Shown in pieces: positions 27,074 to 35,875 of a DNA stretch of 64,000 nucleotides. Made by a program: the position numbers and the translations under genes. This DNA is from Parabacteroides gordonii MS-1 = DSM 23371 (GTDB lineage Bacteria > Bacteroidota > Bacteroidia > Bacteroidales > Tannerellaceae). The stretch lies in assembly GCF_000969825.1 (NCBI RefSeq), contig NZ_KQ033919.1:1464173-1528172 (forward strand), written 5' to 3'. The notes beneath the pieces were generated by a model. The model had not been told where the DNA came from and did not search any database. It saw only the letters and a list, made by a program, of their open reading frames with translations. The first letter of the stretch is position 1; each line of letters starts with the position of its first letter.

Positions 27074-27964
27074 ATGTCTTTAGAAGAAAACAGATTATAC
27101 GTAGGAAATAATGACACCGCGAATTTTATAAATAACGAATTAATATTCTATAAGGATGTCAAAGAAATTCCTATTCCCCCGTATCCTTCATACATAGAAT
27201 ACGGAATGGTAATACTTTGCACCGAAGGCAATGCCAGGATCAAAGTTCATACATATGAACACTTATTGGCAAAAAACGAGCTGATAATACTTCTTCCAGG
27301 TCAGCTTATCTCTTTAAATGAGATAAGTAAGGACTTTACTATAAGTGCTTTTTCCATTTCACTATCGTTATTCAATGATGTATTAAGTGGAATTTGCAGG
27401 TTTTCCCCTCATTTCTTCTTCTACATGCGAAGTCATTTCTATTATGAACTGACAGATAGCGAATCGATGAACTTCGGTAATTATTATAACATGGTATGCA
27501 CAAAGGCCCAATCGCCTTCCAACCTGTATCCAAGAGAATCCGTCATTCATATATTACGAATTCTCTACTTGGACCTTTATAACAGTTACAAAATCGACTC
27601 ATTGCCATATATACCGACAATGGATTCTCATAAAAAAGAATTGACAGATAAATTCTTTTCTCTTATCATGCAACATTACAAAGAGAACAGAGAGGTTTCC
27701 TTTTATGCTAAGATGTTATGTATAACTCCCAAGTATTTAACGACAATTGTCAAAGCGGTAAGCGGCAAGTCGGCCAAAGATTGGATATTAGAGTATATTA
27801 TATTAGAGATCAAAGCTTTATTGAGAGACTCTTCATTAAACATACAGGAGATCGTACTTAAAACAAATTTTGCCAATCAGTCTTCTCTGGCGAGATTCTT
27901 CCGGAAACATACGGGCATGTCTCCCTCTGAATTCAGAAAAGGTAAATTGGATACAAACCTATAA
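27074..27964 (+). CDS. AraC-family transcriptional regulator
   Basis: This 296-residue protein has an N-terminal cupin-like sensing part (residues about 40-130) and a C-terminal AraC double helix-turn-helix from about residue 195, with YAKMLCITPKYLTTIVKAVSG in the first HTH and FANQSSLARFFRKHTGMSPSEFRK in the second. A GTG one codon upstream is an alternative start. It precedes an HU gene by 29 bases in the same direction. Target genes are unknown; the AT-rich upstream gap may hold its operator, but no site is apparent. Confidence 0.92.
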   Translation: MSLEENRLYVGNNDTANFINNELIFYKDVKEIPIPPYPSYIEYGMVILCTEGNARIKVHTYEHLLAKNELIILLPGQLISLNEISKDFTISAFSISLSLFNDVLSGICRFSPHFFFYMRSHFYYELTDSESMNFGNYYNMVCTKAQSPSNLYPRESVIHILRILYLDLYNSYKIDSLPYIPTMDSHKKELTDKFFSLIMQHYKENREVSFYAKMLCITPKYLTTIVKAVSGKSAKDWILEYIILEIKALLRDSSLNIQEIVLKTNFANQSSLARFFRKHTGMSPSEFRKGKLDTNL

Positions 27965-27993
27965 ACAAATTTCTAACTAAAAAAGAAAAAGCG

Positions 27994-28275
27994 ATGAACA
28001 GAAGTCAACTAATTAACGAACTAGCAGCAAGAACAGAGGTTAACAAGAAAGATATTACAACAATACTCGATGCATTTACGGAGATGGTCGTTGAGCAGAC
28101 AAAAGCCGGCGACCGTGTATTCATACCTGGCTTCGGGGCATTCAAACCTCGCTTACAGACAAGTCGTCCGGCACGAAATCCCAAGAATGGAGATGTCATT
28201 ATGCTCACGCCTCGAACCATCGTCCATTTCAAATGTGCCTCTCAGCTGATCGAACAAATAAACGCTGCCGAGTAA
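27994..28275 (+). CDS. HU-family DNA-binding protein
   Basis: This 93-residue protein has the standard HU/IHF fold: MNRSQLINELAARTEVNKKD helices, then GDRVFIPGFGAF and the DNA-binding arm with SRPARNPKNGD (the RPARNP proline intercalation motif). It bends and compacts DNA in the nucleoid. The gene follows the AraC regulator closely and may be cotranscribed. Length is exactly that of the family. Confidence 0.95.
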   Translation: MNRSQLINELAARTEVNKKDITTILDAFTEMVVEQTKAGDRVFIPGFGAFKPRLQTSRPARNPKNGDVIMLTPRTIVHFKCASQLIEQINAAE

Positions 28276-28325
28276 AGAACTATCCTCCGGATAATTAAAT
28301 CCAGCCACCAGGATAATGGAATTAA

Positions 28326-28357
28326 TAGGGCTGGCTGATAGCTATCGGCCAGCCCTA
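28326..28357 (+). terminator. Palindromic hairpin after the HU gene
   Basis: TAGGGCTGGC pairs with GCCAGCCCTA, with a nested GATAGCTATC palindrome between them. No clear T-run follows, so termination is plausible but not certain. Confidence 0.6.
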
Positions 28358-28448
28358 TCATTACTAAATCTTAACAAACACTTTCCCTACAAAGATTTAT
28401 TAAATCCAGAACCTTTTTCATATATTTACGCAACTAAGATATACTACT

Positions 28449-29333
28449 ATGATCAAAAGACTACTACTAATATATCTGCTATGGAGTTGCTTTACCATTT
28501 CAGTCAAAGCAACCGGGCAGGTTGGTGAAATAATTATTATCGGGCATGATACCCTCAGTATGCTTTCTTGCCCTATTGAAGCAGATTCATTGATAAGCGA
28601 AGAAGTACAAAAACAAATACGAACCTTCTTATCTGATGAACACTTCAGCACCGGATGTTACCGGAGATATATCGGATACTGGCAACTGGAAAACAACACA
28701 TTATATCTCGAAAAGATAAGAGTTTACCCGGATAGACATGAAGGAGAACAAACCTTTCTAAAGATTGATAGTATTTTTGGAAGATATAAAGAAAAAGAGA
28801 GCCGCATCACAGCCTCTTGGTTCAGTGGCGAATTAAAAGTTGTCTCCGGAAAATGTGTTTCATATATACATGACGGATTTCTGCGCGATTATGAACATGA
28901 AAGAATATACAAAATAGAACAAGGGAAAGTCATCTCCCAGGCATTTTATGAAAACTCTTTGCAAAAGGCTCGTATTACTAAGGAAGAGGCCTTGCAATTC
29001 ATTATACAACAGTTTAATAAAGATTTATTCCCGGAGCTTAAAGATATAAAAGTAGGATGTTTATTCAGCCTGATTCCGCAAAAGGACGGAAAAATAGACA
29101 GCCTGATTATTCATCATATAACCTTCGGAAAAGAAGATATCTCTTCCGAACGACAACAATTATTCATACAGGAGTTACGTTCCTGTTTCAACTTAATCCC
29201 CGAATGGGATGTAATCACCATTCATGGAAAAATCCAACCTACCCTTTCCCGTTGGTTTATACCTCTCTGGCGAGGTAAAGAATTTCGCGAAAAATATCGA
29301 AAAACAAAAAAAGGAACTAAGTTTACAACTTAA
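28449..29333 (+). CDS. Hypothetical exported protein
   Basis: I do not recognise this 294-residue protein. It begins with a hydrophobic export signal (LLLIYLLWSCFTISVKA, about residues 5-21) and has no further membrane segment. A weak repeat of structure is seen at about 170-245 (EEALQFIIQQFNKDLFPELKD, then a beta-rich stretch with IDSLIIHHITFGKED). This pairing of a helix with a sheet around HG-IQP recalls TonB C-terminal-like energy-transducer relatives, but the evidence is thin. It ends 21 bases before tRNA-Pro on the other strand. Confidence 0.6.
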   Translation: MIKRLLLIYLLWSCFTISVKATGQVGEIIIIGHDTLSMLSCPIEADSLISEEVQKQIRTFLSDEHFSTGCYRRYIGYWQLENNTLYLEKIRVYPDRHEGEQTFLKIDSIFGRYKEKESRITASWFSGELKVVSGKCVSYIHDGFLRDYEHERIYKIEQGKVISQAFYENSLQKARITKEEALQFIIQQFNKDLFPELKDIKVGCLFSLIPQKDGKIDSLIIHHITFGKEDISSERQQLFIQELRSCFNLIPEWDVITIHGKIQPTLSRWFIPLWRGKEFREKYRKTKKGTKFTT

Positions 29334-29354
29334 TTCCTTTCTGCTCATTAACCG

Positions 29355-29428
29355 TCGGGATGACAGGATTTGAACCTGCGACCACACGCCCCCCAGACGC
29401 GTACTCTACCGGGCTGAGCTACATCCCG
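29355..29428 (-). tRNA. tRNA-Pro (GGG)
   Basis: Minus-strand reading gives an acceptor stem CGGGATG/CATCCCG, D-arm GCTC...GTAC region with AGCCCGGTAGA, anticodon loop CTGGGGG (anticodon GGG), and T-arm GCAGG-TTCAAAT-CCTGT. Discriminator A is at 29355; CCA is not encoded. No integrated element adjoins the tRNA. Confidence 0.95.
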
Positions 29429-29464
29429 TTTTTCTTTTACGGCTGCAAAGGTAAGATTTTTCCG

Positions 29465-30529
29465 TTATACGCCAAAACTTTCTCGGTAAAAATCCAGAGA
29501 CTCCAGTATTTTTTCTTTTGTAACCTGCTGATTTATCTGAACATCACCGATTTGCGAAAGCAAAGTGAAATTGATTATACCTGCCTCATTCTTCTTATCA
29601 TGTGTCATCAGCTCATATAAAGTATCGTAATCCTTGCAATCGAACACAAATGCAGGATAATATTCCTTGATATAATAAACGACCTGGCTCAACTTATCCA
29701 TCGGAAAACCGCAAAGTTTGTGAGACAGATACAATTCGCTCACGATACCGGCAGCAACGGCATGACCATGCAGCAACGGACGGTTCTTCTTAAACGAAAG
29801 GCTTTCGTAAGCATGCCCGATCGTATGACCGAAGTTCAGCGCCTTACGGATACCATGTTCTTTCGGGTCTTCCTCTACGATACGCTCTTTTACAGCTACC
29901 GACTGGGCTACCATCTTATTCAGGAAGGCATAATCCATCTTCTGGTCGAGATCGAACAACATAACAGTCGCATAGGTATCTATCGAACTGATCAGTGCAT
30001 GTTTAATCATTTCCGCATAACCAGACAACAGGTTATCACGATCCAGCGTACGAAGGAACTCGCAATCGATAAATACACATTCGGGAGGATAGAAAGAACC
30101 GATCTCATTTTTCAGCCCATTGAAGTTGATGCCCGTTTTCCCTCCGACGGCAGCATCCACCGAAGCCATCAGCGTAGTAGGGATATTTACCGTTTTCAGT
30201 CCGCGCTTGAAAGTCGCACCGGCAAAGCCACCCATATCAGTCACCATACCACCTCCGAGGTTTACCAGCAAGGAGTTGCGGGAAGCCCCTTCGTTTGAAA
30301 GGCGCATCCAGATAGTAGATAAAGCTTCCAGCCCTTTATGCGTATCACCCGCATCTACGGTTATAACCGGAGCGCCCTTGATAGCCGGAACATCCTGAAT
30401 CAAAGGATAACATTTCTCCTGAGTATTCGTATCTGTGAGAACAAACAATTTATCGTAATTCAGTGCAGCAAGGAACTCTTGCAAATCTGCTTTCAGATCC
30501 TTACTGATCACTACTTTTTGATCAGCCAT
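29465..30529 (-). CDS. aroB: 3-dehydroquinate synthase
   Basis: This 354-residue cytoplasmic enzyme converts DAHP to 3-dehydroquinate in the shikimate pathway, with NAD and a divalent metal. NLGGGMVTDMGGFAGATFKRG carries the NAD-binding glycines, and metal ligands are in LSGYAEMIKHAL, GHTIGHAYES and LLHGHAVAAG. Length is normal. It has its own TACCTTTG promoter box and no other aro gene beside it. Confidence 0.96.
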   Translation of the reverse strand: MADQKVVISKDLKADLQEFLAALNYDKLFVLTDTNTQEKCYPLIQDVPAIKGAPVITVDAGDTHKGLEALSTIWMRLSNEGASRNSLLVNLGGGMVTDMGGFAGATFKRGLKTVNIPTTLMASVDAAVGGKTGINFNGLKNEIGSFYPPECVFIDCEFLRTLDRDNLLSGYAEMIKHALISSIDTYATVMLFDLDQKMDYAFLNKMVAQSVAVKERIVEEDPKEHGIRKALNFGHTIGHAYESLSFKKNRPLLHGHAVAAGIVSELYLSHKLCGFPMDKLSQVVYYIKEYYPAFVFDCKDYDTLYELMTHDKKNEAGIINFTLLSQIGDVQINQQVTKEKILESLDFYRESFGV

Positions 30530-30557
30530 ATATTTTATTATTTTGCTTCTTAGGTTA

Positions 30558-30565
30558 CAAAGGTA
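30558..30565 (-). promoter_or_regulatory. Promoter -7 box of aroB
   Basis: The minus strand reads TACCTTTG, matching TAnnTTTG, 28 bases before the aroB start. Confidence 0.6.
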
Positions 30566-30589
30566 TTATTTGTTATTCGATTATCAAAG

Positions 30590-30619
30590 AAGAAGGCAAG
30601 AGAGTTCTCTTGCCTTCTT
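30590..30619 (-). terminator. Hairpin terminator after the DUF3267-like gene
   Basis: A 14-bp perfect stem (AAGAAGGCAAGAGA-type arm) with a minimal loop lies between the stop of the gene at 30645 and the aroB promoter. On the minus strand it is followed by TCTTTGATAAT, a weak T-run. Confidence 0.7.
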
Positions 30620-30644
30620 TCATAAAAAAATGTATCTATGTGAT

Positions 30645-31241
30645 TTAAATATCTTTTAGTATAGTTGCACTCAGCGATTCCTTTCCATCCACTATTTTAT
30701 CATTGCCACTAAAAGAACGAAGCTTCCAATAGTAGTAGCAATCGGCACCGCTAGCCATAATACAAAATACACCGATAAAAAAACATACATCATTCCCTGT
30801 ACAAAGACCATGTATAAAAGGCAGTAAACCTATCAGAACAAATGGAGCCAGCAGTGTCATACGGTAATATCTCAATGGTAACGGTTTTATAACCAGAAAC
30901 CCCCATGACTTCCAGTCCGTATTCCAACGCAGCGCCTGGCAATCTTTTCCGGTAAACCAATACAGTAGACCATATTGAAGCAAGATATACACCACACAAC
31001 AAAGAGCCATAATAATCGCACCTTTTATTGAAAGCGCCTGAAGCCTGGCAATGTTTCCCAGTTTATGTCCGGCATCATAACTCGAGCCATCTCCCCAGAT
31101 ATAGTTGAATAAAACAACTCCACCTATGACAAAAAAGAACAGAGCTACTAACATTGTTACATTTACCCGGGCAGCACTCACTTTTACCTCTACCCCTTCC
31201 GGATGAGTGTATTTTTCCAAATTCATTTCTTTTGTTTTCAT
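30645..31241 (-). CDS. DUF3267-like membrane protein without zinc motif
   Basis: This 198-residue protein has about four hydrophobic segments, near residues 28-48, 74-94, 130-146 and 150-168. The C-terminal half, with YRMTLLAPFVLIGLLPFIHG and ASGADCYYYWKLRSF, resembles the DUF3267 putative zincin family. Family members usually have an HExxH motif in the membrane; here the matching segment (IMALCCVVYILLQYGLLYW) has none, so it is unlikely to be a protease. The promoter is TATCTTTG at 31273-31280. It is divergent from the two-component pair. The family call is moderate. Confidence 0.6.
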   Translation of the reverse strand: MKTKEMNLEKYTHPEGVEVKVSAARVNVTMLVALFFFVIGGVVLFNYIWGDGSSYDAGHKLGNIARLQALSIKGAIIMALCCVVYILLQYGLLYWFTGKDCQALRWNTDWKSWGFLVIKPLPLRYYRMTLLAPFVLIGLLPFIHGLCTGNDVCFFIGVFCIMASGADCYYYWKLRSFSGNDKIVDGKESLSATILKDI

Positions 31242-31272
31242 ATCGTATTATTTTCAGTTGATTTCTATACTG

Positions 31273-31280
31273 CAAAGATA
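31273..31280 (-). promoter_or_regulatory. Promoter -7 box of the DUF3267-like gene
   Basis: TATCTTTG on the minus strand, 31 bases before the start at 31241. Confidence 0.55.
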
Positions 31281-31366
31281 CGGGAGAGGATAGAAGCAAA
31301 AGGTTATCCAAACGTTATCTTTACGTTAATACATCAATTGAAGAATGTTGAAAAAACGGAAATGTT

Positions 31367-31374
31367 TATATTTG
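31367..31374 (+). promoter_or_regulatory. Promoter -7 box of the RprX-like kinase
   Basis: TATATTTG fits TAnnTTTG, 19 bases before the ATG at 31394, with TTG at 31348-31350 as a possible -33 element. Confidence 0.55.
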
Positions 31375-31393
31375 CCGGTACAATCAATAGATT

Positions 31394-32599
31394 ATGGCAA
31401 AATCATACTACATTATAGTAACAGCCTTCGCGGCCATTATTGCTCTCTTCCTGACAGGACAATGGATCGGACGAAGCTACACCCTGACCAAAGAGCAATT
31501 GGCGCGTCAGATACACGAGTCTTTCTGCCATGCAACGGAACGGTACGAAGCTGACAAAACAACCGTTCTCCCAACTCTCTTCAGAGAAGAGCTCAACCAA
31601 AGGGATCTTGACAAACTTATATTCCGTATAGACACGGTATTGCTGGATAACCCGGCCACAGTACAGCGCAGCGATATCCGGTATTATCAGGATTACAAGC
31701 GCCTGTTCGACAAACGACTTACCTTTGTCTATCCGATCAATGACACACAAGGGATACAGGCATACATTCACAATCCCCGGGCCGGGTCAATAGGCAAACT
31801 GCTCTATTTTTTCTTCGGTACCACGATTGCACTGGCTGTTCTTATGATTTGTATCCGACGTCAAATCAATATTATCAAACGACAGGACGAGATCGCACAC
31901 ATACGGGAAGATTTTTCCTATGCCATGATCCACGACATGAAAACACCTCTCAGCTCAATCCTTATGGGAGCACGCATCCTCCGAAGCGGGAAGCTGGACA
32001 GTAAGCCGGAAAAGAAAGAAAAATACTTCGATATATTAGAAGAAGAGGCACAACACCTACTGGCGTTAACCAATAAGGTTCTGACCATTTCCAAACTGGA
32101 ACATGGTGAACTTCTATTAGAAAAGTCCTGGATATTTATCCGGCCAATGGTAGAAGAGTTAACACAAATGTTTGCCGCAAAGACCACTAAAACCGTCACC
32201 TTCCAACTGAATATAGAAGCGGAAAAGATATTCGCTGATGAAGAATATCTGAAAGAGGCCGTCAGTAACCTGATAGATAACTCTATCAAATACTCCGGAG
32301 ACCCGGTTGATATACAAATTATTTCCTGTATGTTCAACCAATTCACACAAATCAAGGTAAGAGACAACGGAGTCGGTATTTCTCTTGCTGCACAAAATCA
32401 TATATTCGATAAATTCGAACGAGTCTCTGCCTACCGTAACAATACAGCAAAGGGTATCACCGGATTTGGCCTGGGACTTAACTATGTAATGAACGTCACC
32501 CGTTCGCATGGCGGCTATGTCAGTGTCGAAAGCAAAGAAGAAAAATATAGCGAATTTACAATCTCATTGCCAGTATCCACAGAAGAAACAACAATATGA
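31394..32599 (+). CDS. Sensor histidine kinase, RprX-like
   Basis: This 401-residue inner-membrane kinase has membrane segments at about 5-22 and 135-155 enclosing a roughly 110-residue periplasmic sensor. HisKA has H180 in YAMIHDMKTPLSSI, and the ATPase domain shows NLIDNSIKYS, DNGVGI and GFGLGLNYV. Its size and layout match the RprX kinases of Bacteroides. The response regulator gene overlaps its end by ATGA, so translation is coupled and the two form a pair. Confidence 0.93.
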   Translation: MAKSYYIIVTAFAAIIALFLTGQWIGRSYTLTKEQLARQIHESFCHATERYEADKTTVLPTLFREELNQRDLDKLIFRIDTVLLDNPATVQRSDIRYYQDYKRLFDKRLTFVYPINDTQGIQAYIHNPRAGSIGKLLYFFFGTTIALAVLMICIRRQINIIKRQDEIAHIREDFSYAMIHDMKTPLSSILMGARILRSGKLDSKPEKKEKYFDILEEEAQHLLALTNKVLTISKLEHGELLLEKSWIFIRPMVEELTQMFAAKTTKTVTFQLNIEAEKIFADEEYLKEAVSNLIDNSIKYSGDPVDIQIISCMFNQFTQIKVRDNGVGISLAAQNHIFDKFERVSAYRNNTAKGITGFGLGLNYVMNVTRSHGGYVSVESKEEKYSEFTISLPVSTEETTI

Positions 32600-33294
32600 T
32601 CAGATTACTTTTAGTAGAAGACGATACCAACCTAAGTTATATCATTCAGGGGGGGCTGGAAGATATGATAGGTGATTATGCAGTTACTATCGCATACAAT
32701 GGAAAAGAAGGATTGGAGACATACCGGCAAATAAAACCGGATGTGATCGTCGCCGATATAGAAATGCCGGTCATGGACGGTTATGAAATGGTTCGCCGTA
32801 TTCGGATGACGGATCAGGAAACACCTATCATTTTCTCCTCAGCCCGTGTCTCTCCGAAAGATGTCGTAAAAGGATATGAATTAGGAGTAAACAATTACGT
32901 CAAAAAACCTTTCCTGCCAGAAGAACTGGATGCCCACATCCGGGCACTTCTCCGCATGAAGCTGGGAAATGCAGAAAGGGATAATTCACAGGCACTGACA
33001 GTAGGCTGTTATACATTGAATCTCGCCCAAGCTACTTTACGACATACATCAGGAAGTAGCCAGTTGCTGACTCCGCGCGAAACAGGAATTCTGGAATTAT
33101 TATTCCGAAAACCGGAGGAAGTTGTACGTCGGGAAATCATTCTTGATAAGTTCTGGAATACGGAAGACGATTACTTTGCCTCCCGTAGCCTGGACGTATT
33201 CGTTACCAAACTCCGTAAACTACTGGCGCAGGACGAAAGCGTCACTATTAAAACGGTAAAAGGTATCGGACTGATGATTACGATATCCAGGTAA
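32596..33294 (+). CDS. OmpR-family response regulator, RprY-like
   Basis: This 232-residue regulator has a receiver domain (D54 in VIVADIEMPVMDG, S81, K104 in YVKKP) and a C-terminal winged-helix DNA-binding domain (LTPRETGILELLFRKPEEVV, then SRSLDVFVTKLRKLL). It is the partner of the upstream kinase by a 4-base overlap. It resembles RprY of Bacteroides in length and order. Target sites are unknown; a hairpin about 100 bases downstream may end the transcript. Confidence 0.93.
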   Translation: MIRLLLVEDDTNLSYIIQGGLEDMIGDYAVTIAYNGKEGLETYRQIKPDVIVADIEMPVMDGYEMVRRIRMTDQETPIIFSSARVSPKDVVKGYELGVNNYVKKPFLPEELDAHIRALLRMKLGNAERDNSQALTVGCYTLNLAQATLRHTSGSSQLLTPRETGILELLFRKPEEVVRREIILDKFWNTEDDYFASRSLDVFVTKLRKLLAQDESVTIKTVKGIGLMITISR

Positions 33295-33308
33295 AATCAG
33301 GCAATATA

Positions 33309-33823
33309 CCCTTCACCCTTCACCTTTCATGTGATAATACACTGATTACAACCCACTTAATAGCGAATATACAGGGTGAATGGTTTCGTAAAAAGGTGAA
33401 GGGTTGCTTTGACCCCTTCACCTTCCTATATATAAGCATCCATACGGCACCTTAAAAAGTATCTTTCCCCTTATTATCAATTACCACTAAAGCTACGGCC
33501 TACTAACTCTTTAGTTATTACTTATAAATCCGGACATCATCGTCGTTAAGCTTTGCGACCTACATCATTAAGCTTAACGAGCTCCGTTGTTAAGGTTACC
33601 CACCTAGATCGTTAAGCGAACGAGTGGTAATGTCCGGCTTAATCAACCCTGACCTTTTATTTACTGATCAATAGCATAAGCAATAAAAATAAGTAATCTA
33701 AAAGAGATAAAGGTGAAGTGTTTATACAAACCCTTCACCTTTTCCAACAACCCTTCACCTCAAAATGCAGGCTTTATATACTGATTTACATATAACTACA
33801 TCCTTACAAGTGAAGGGTGAATG
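33309..33823. repeat. Dispersed CCCTTCACC / GGTGAAGGG repeats
   Basis: About nine copies or near-copies of CCCTTCACC(TTT) occur in both orientations: tandem at 33309-33324, then 33374-33383, 33393-33403 facing 33413-33424, 33711-33720, 33731-33740, 33751-33760 and 33811-33823. The facing pair 33393-33424 forms an 11-bp stem that could end the RprY transcript. The cluster surrounds the 22-bp tandem repeat. Similar GGTGAAG cores are also in terminators at 16491 and 43267. Confidence 0.75.
33541..33628. repeat. Four-unit 22-bp tandem repeat around GTTAAG
   Basis: Four consecutive 22-base units share (G/A)TTAAG(C/G) at the same position; the rest diverges. The array is framed by inverted copies of CCGGACAT (33530-33537 and 33630-33637) and ATTACCACT (near 33480 and 33623). 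There is no coding frame across it. Confidence 0.65.
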
Positions 33824-33828
33824 GTATG

Positions 33829-34081
33829 AATGCTATTTTTATCATGTAAAAGGAAAATGATAATACAGGTCATAAAACAGAGTCAGTTATTGACAGGTTC
33901 GAATGTTTCAGTTCTTGGCAGATATGAGTCTGTTTATAGTGTCGCAGTCGGACCCAAAGGGTTAATATTATTCGCCCCTTCCAGGGACGCTGCGTCACTA
34001 ATTGGTTCAATATTTCCTAAATTGGCACATTATTTCTTCGTAATCGGCTTATTTAGGTGCGGTTTTTCTGGTTAGTAATAA
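33829..34081. other. Non-coding stretch with no supported gene
   Basis: After the repeats, this stretch up to the sigma gene contains an open frame of 81 codons on the plus strand (33830-34075) and a 30-codon peptide-like stretch on the minus strand (around 33930-34030, NIEPISDAAS), neither with a convincing start. It may be a decayed gene end or a leader region. I do not call a gene here. Confidence 0.3.
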
Positions 34082-34672
34082 CTATACTATATTATCTCCA
34101 ATTAAAATCAGTACTAACGGAAGATAATCCTTTAATTCGACGCGAAGACTTTTAAGGGCCTGCTGTATACGGTAATCGATTGTTTTGGAAGACATACCTA
34201 ATGCTTCCGCTATTTCGTTATAGGTCTTACCGTCGATCCGGTTCATTACGAAAGCTTCCCGGTATGTTTCCGGAAGTTTTGCCAGCGCCTCTTCTATTTT
34301 TTGTGTCAACTCTTCCACAATATAAAAGTCAGGATCTTCAAACTGTGATTGCCAGTTGCCGGCAATGAATGAGTGAACCTGTTCATGCAAACGAAGTTTT
34401 TCTATATGATTGATACATTTATTCTTCACGGCACGGAAAAGATAACCGTTCAAGGAAGAATCGACCACAATTTCCTTTCTACGTTCCCATATCCCAACCA
34501 TCATATCCTGTATAAGCTCTTCCGCATCATTCATCCCGACAAATTGTGTCGCATAGGCACACAACACAGGGTAATACCTTAAAAAGAAAGTATTAAAGGC
34601 CTTTTTGTTTCCCCGCTGAAGGGAATCAAAAAGTCTTTCATCTTCTGTGTTCTGATACATTTGTTTGGTCAT
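34082..34672 (-). CDS. ECF sigma-70 factor, Bacteroides expansion family (locus 2)
   Basis: This sigma factor of 196 residues has region 2 (MNDAEELIQDMMVGIWE, GYLFRAVKNKCINHIEKLR) and region 4 (LPETYREAFVMNRIDG, TYNEIAEALGMSSKTIDYRIQQALKSL). It is divergent from its likely FecR partner, with a 123-base gap. A TAATTTTG promoter box at 34712-34719 puts initiation near 34705, so I chose the ATG at 34672 (MTKQMYQNTED); starts at 34696 and 34660 also are possible, and the frame open to 34762 is excluded by the promoter. It should control the SusC/SusD/M81 locus. Confidence 0.9.
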   Translation of the reverse strand: MTKQMYQNTEDERLFDSLQRGNKKAFNTFFLRYYPVLCAYATQFVGMNDAEELIQDMMVGIWERRKEIVVDSSLNGYLFRAVKNKCINHIEKLRLHEQVHSFIAGNWQSQFEDPDFYIVEELTQKIEEALAKLPETYREAFVMNRIDGKTYNEIAEALGMSSKTIDYRIQQALKSLRVELKDYLPLVLILIGDNIV

Positions 34673-34711
34673 GAGCCGACTTATTCTGATACGCATTTTG
34701 CATCTATAAAG

Positions 34712-34719
34712 CAAAATTA
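34712..34719 (-). promoter_or_regulatory. Promoter -7 box of the locus-2 sigma gene
   Basis: The minus strand reads TAATTTTG, a TAnnTTTG match, in the gap between the divergent sigma and FecR genes. Confidence 0.5.
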
Positions 34720-34795
34720 AAAAAAAAGGGCTTATTTCCCAATTCTGTTTAGGAACTTTCATTCCTGAACTGTCATATTAGAAAGAACAGAAAGA

Positions 34796-35815
34796 ATGGA
34801 GCAGAAGAAAAATATAAATGAATTGGATTTATTTCGATATATGAATAACGAACTAAGCGGTCAGGAATATATCGAAGTAGAAGAATGGATCAATGCTTCG
34901 GAAGAGAACCGGAAGATTGCCAAAGATTATTATGAACTCTCTTTTGCCGTTACTTCCCTGCAGTTTATCAAACGCTCCGCTCCGCAAAAAGCACTGGAAA
35001 ACGTCAATAAGCAGATAAAGGAAAAACAATTCCGGAAATTGTATCTCTTTGTCCAACGGGTTGCGGTAATTTTACTGTTGCCTTTGCTCACCCTTTCCGG
35101 TTTTCTCCTGTTACAGCCCCGGGAAAAGACCCCTGTTTTCTATCTGGAAGCGCGCATGACACCTGGGATGATCGGTTCAACCGTATTGCCCGACGGCACA
35201 AAAGTATGGCTTAACTCCTCCTCTTACCTTAGATACCCCAACCTTTTTTCCGGGCAGACCCGTGAAGTGACCCTTGACGGTGAAGCCTATTTCAAAGTAA
35301 CAGAAAACACAAAAAAGCCTTTTATCGTTCATTCGGGAAATTCTTCCGTCAAAGTTTTAGGTACTGAATTCAATATGGATGCGTATAGCAGCAACGGTTT
35401 TATTGCGACAACCCTTGTCAACGGTTCCATTCAATTCAACTATCAAAACGAAGACGACACATCCGGTTCCGTAGTCATAGAACCGAATGAACAGATTTAT
35501 TTCGATAAGAAAACCAGTCAGACCCAGGTATCTGAAGCGTATGTCCCAAAAGATATTGCCTGGAAAAACGGTCAGATCATTTTAAAAGAGACTCCCTTAT
35601 CCGAAATCTTGTGGATACTGAGCAAACGGTTCAACGTGGAGTTTACAATAAAAGACCCCGCTTTTTATAAGCATTCTTTTACCGGTGTTTTCACCAACCA
35701 GCAGATCGAACGCGTATTGGAGCATTTCAAACGATCATCCGGTATACGTTATAAAATAAATCACGAGCTCGATCAGGATGGAGAAATCACCAAAAGTCAG
35801 ATAGAATTATATTAA
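34796..35815 (+). CDS. FecR-family anti-sigma factor (locus 2)
   Basis: This 339-residue inner-membrane protein has a cytoplasmic N-terminus (about 1-83), a single membrane segment near 86-106 (VAVILLLPLLTLSGFLLL), the FecR domain (LPDGTKVWLNSSSYLRYP, LDGEAYFKVTENTKKPF, VKVLGTEFNMDAY) and a C-terminal DUF4974-like part (LKETPLSEILWILSKRF). It is read away from its sigma gene and lies 160 bases upstream of SusC, consistent with trans-envelope control. Confidence 0.92.
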   Translation: MEQKKNINELDLFRYMNNELSGQEYIEVEEWINASEENRKIAKDYYELSFAVTSLQFIKRSAPQKALENVNKQIKEKQFRKLYLFVQRVAVILLLPLLTLSGFLLLQPREKTPVFYLEARMTPGMIGSTVLPDGTKVWLNSSSYLRYPNLFSGQTREVTLDGEAYFKVTENTKKPFIVHSGNSSVKVLGTEFNMDAYSSNGFIATTLVNGSIQFNYQNEDDTSGSVVIEPNEQIYFDKKTSQTQVSEAYVPKDIAWKNGQIILKETPLSEILWILSKRFNVEFTIKDPAFYKHSFTGVFTNQQIERVLEHFKRSSGIRYKINHELDQDGEITKSQIELY

Positions 35816-35875
35816 CTATTGTCTAATCTTTAAATCAAAAACGATCATGAAAGCAAGAGATCCATAAACAAAAAA

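Noticed and set aside
29355-29428. Element inserted at tRNA-Pro
   Set aside because: The flanks are a hypothetical exported protein and aroB, and no repeat of the tRNA end is found nearby.
33541-33628. Possible CRISPR array
   Set aside because: The units are 22 bases with no spacer, diverge from each other and have no cas genes nearby, so this is a tandem repeat and not CRISPR.
33830-34075. 81-codon plus-strand ORF
   Set aside because: No promoter, start context or domain; composition matches the surrounding non-coding repeat region.
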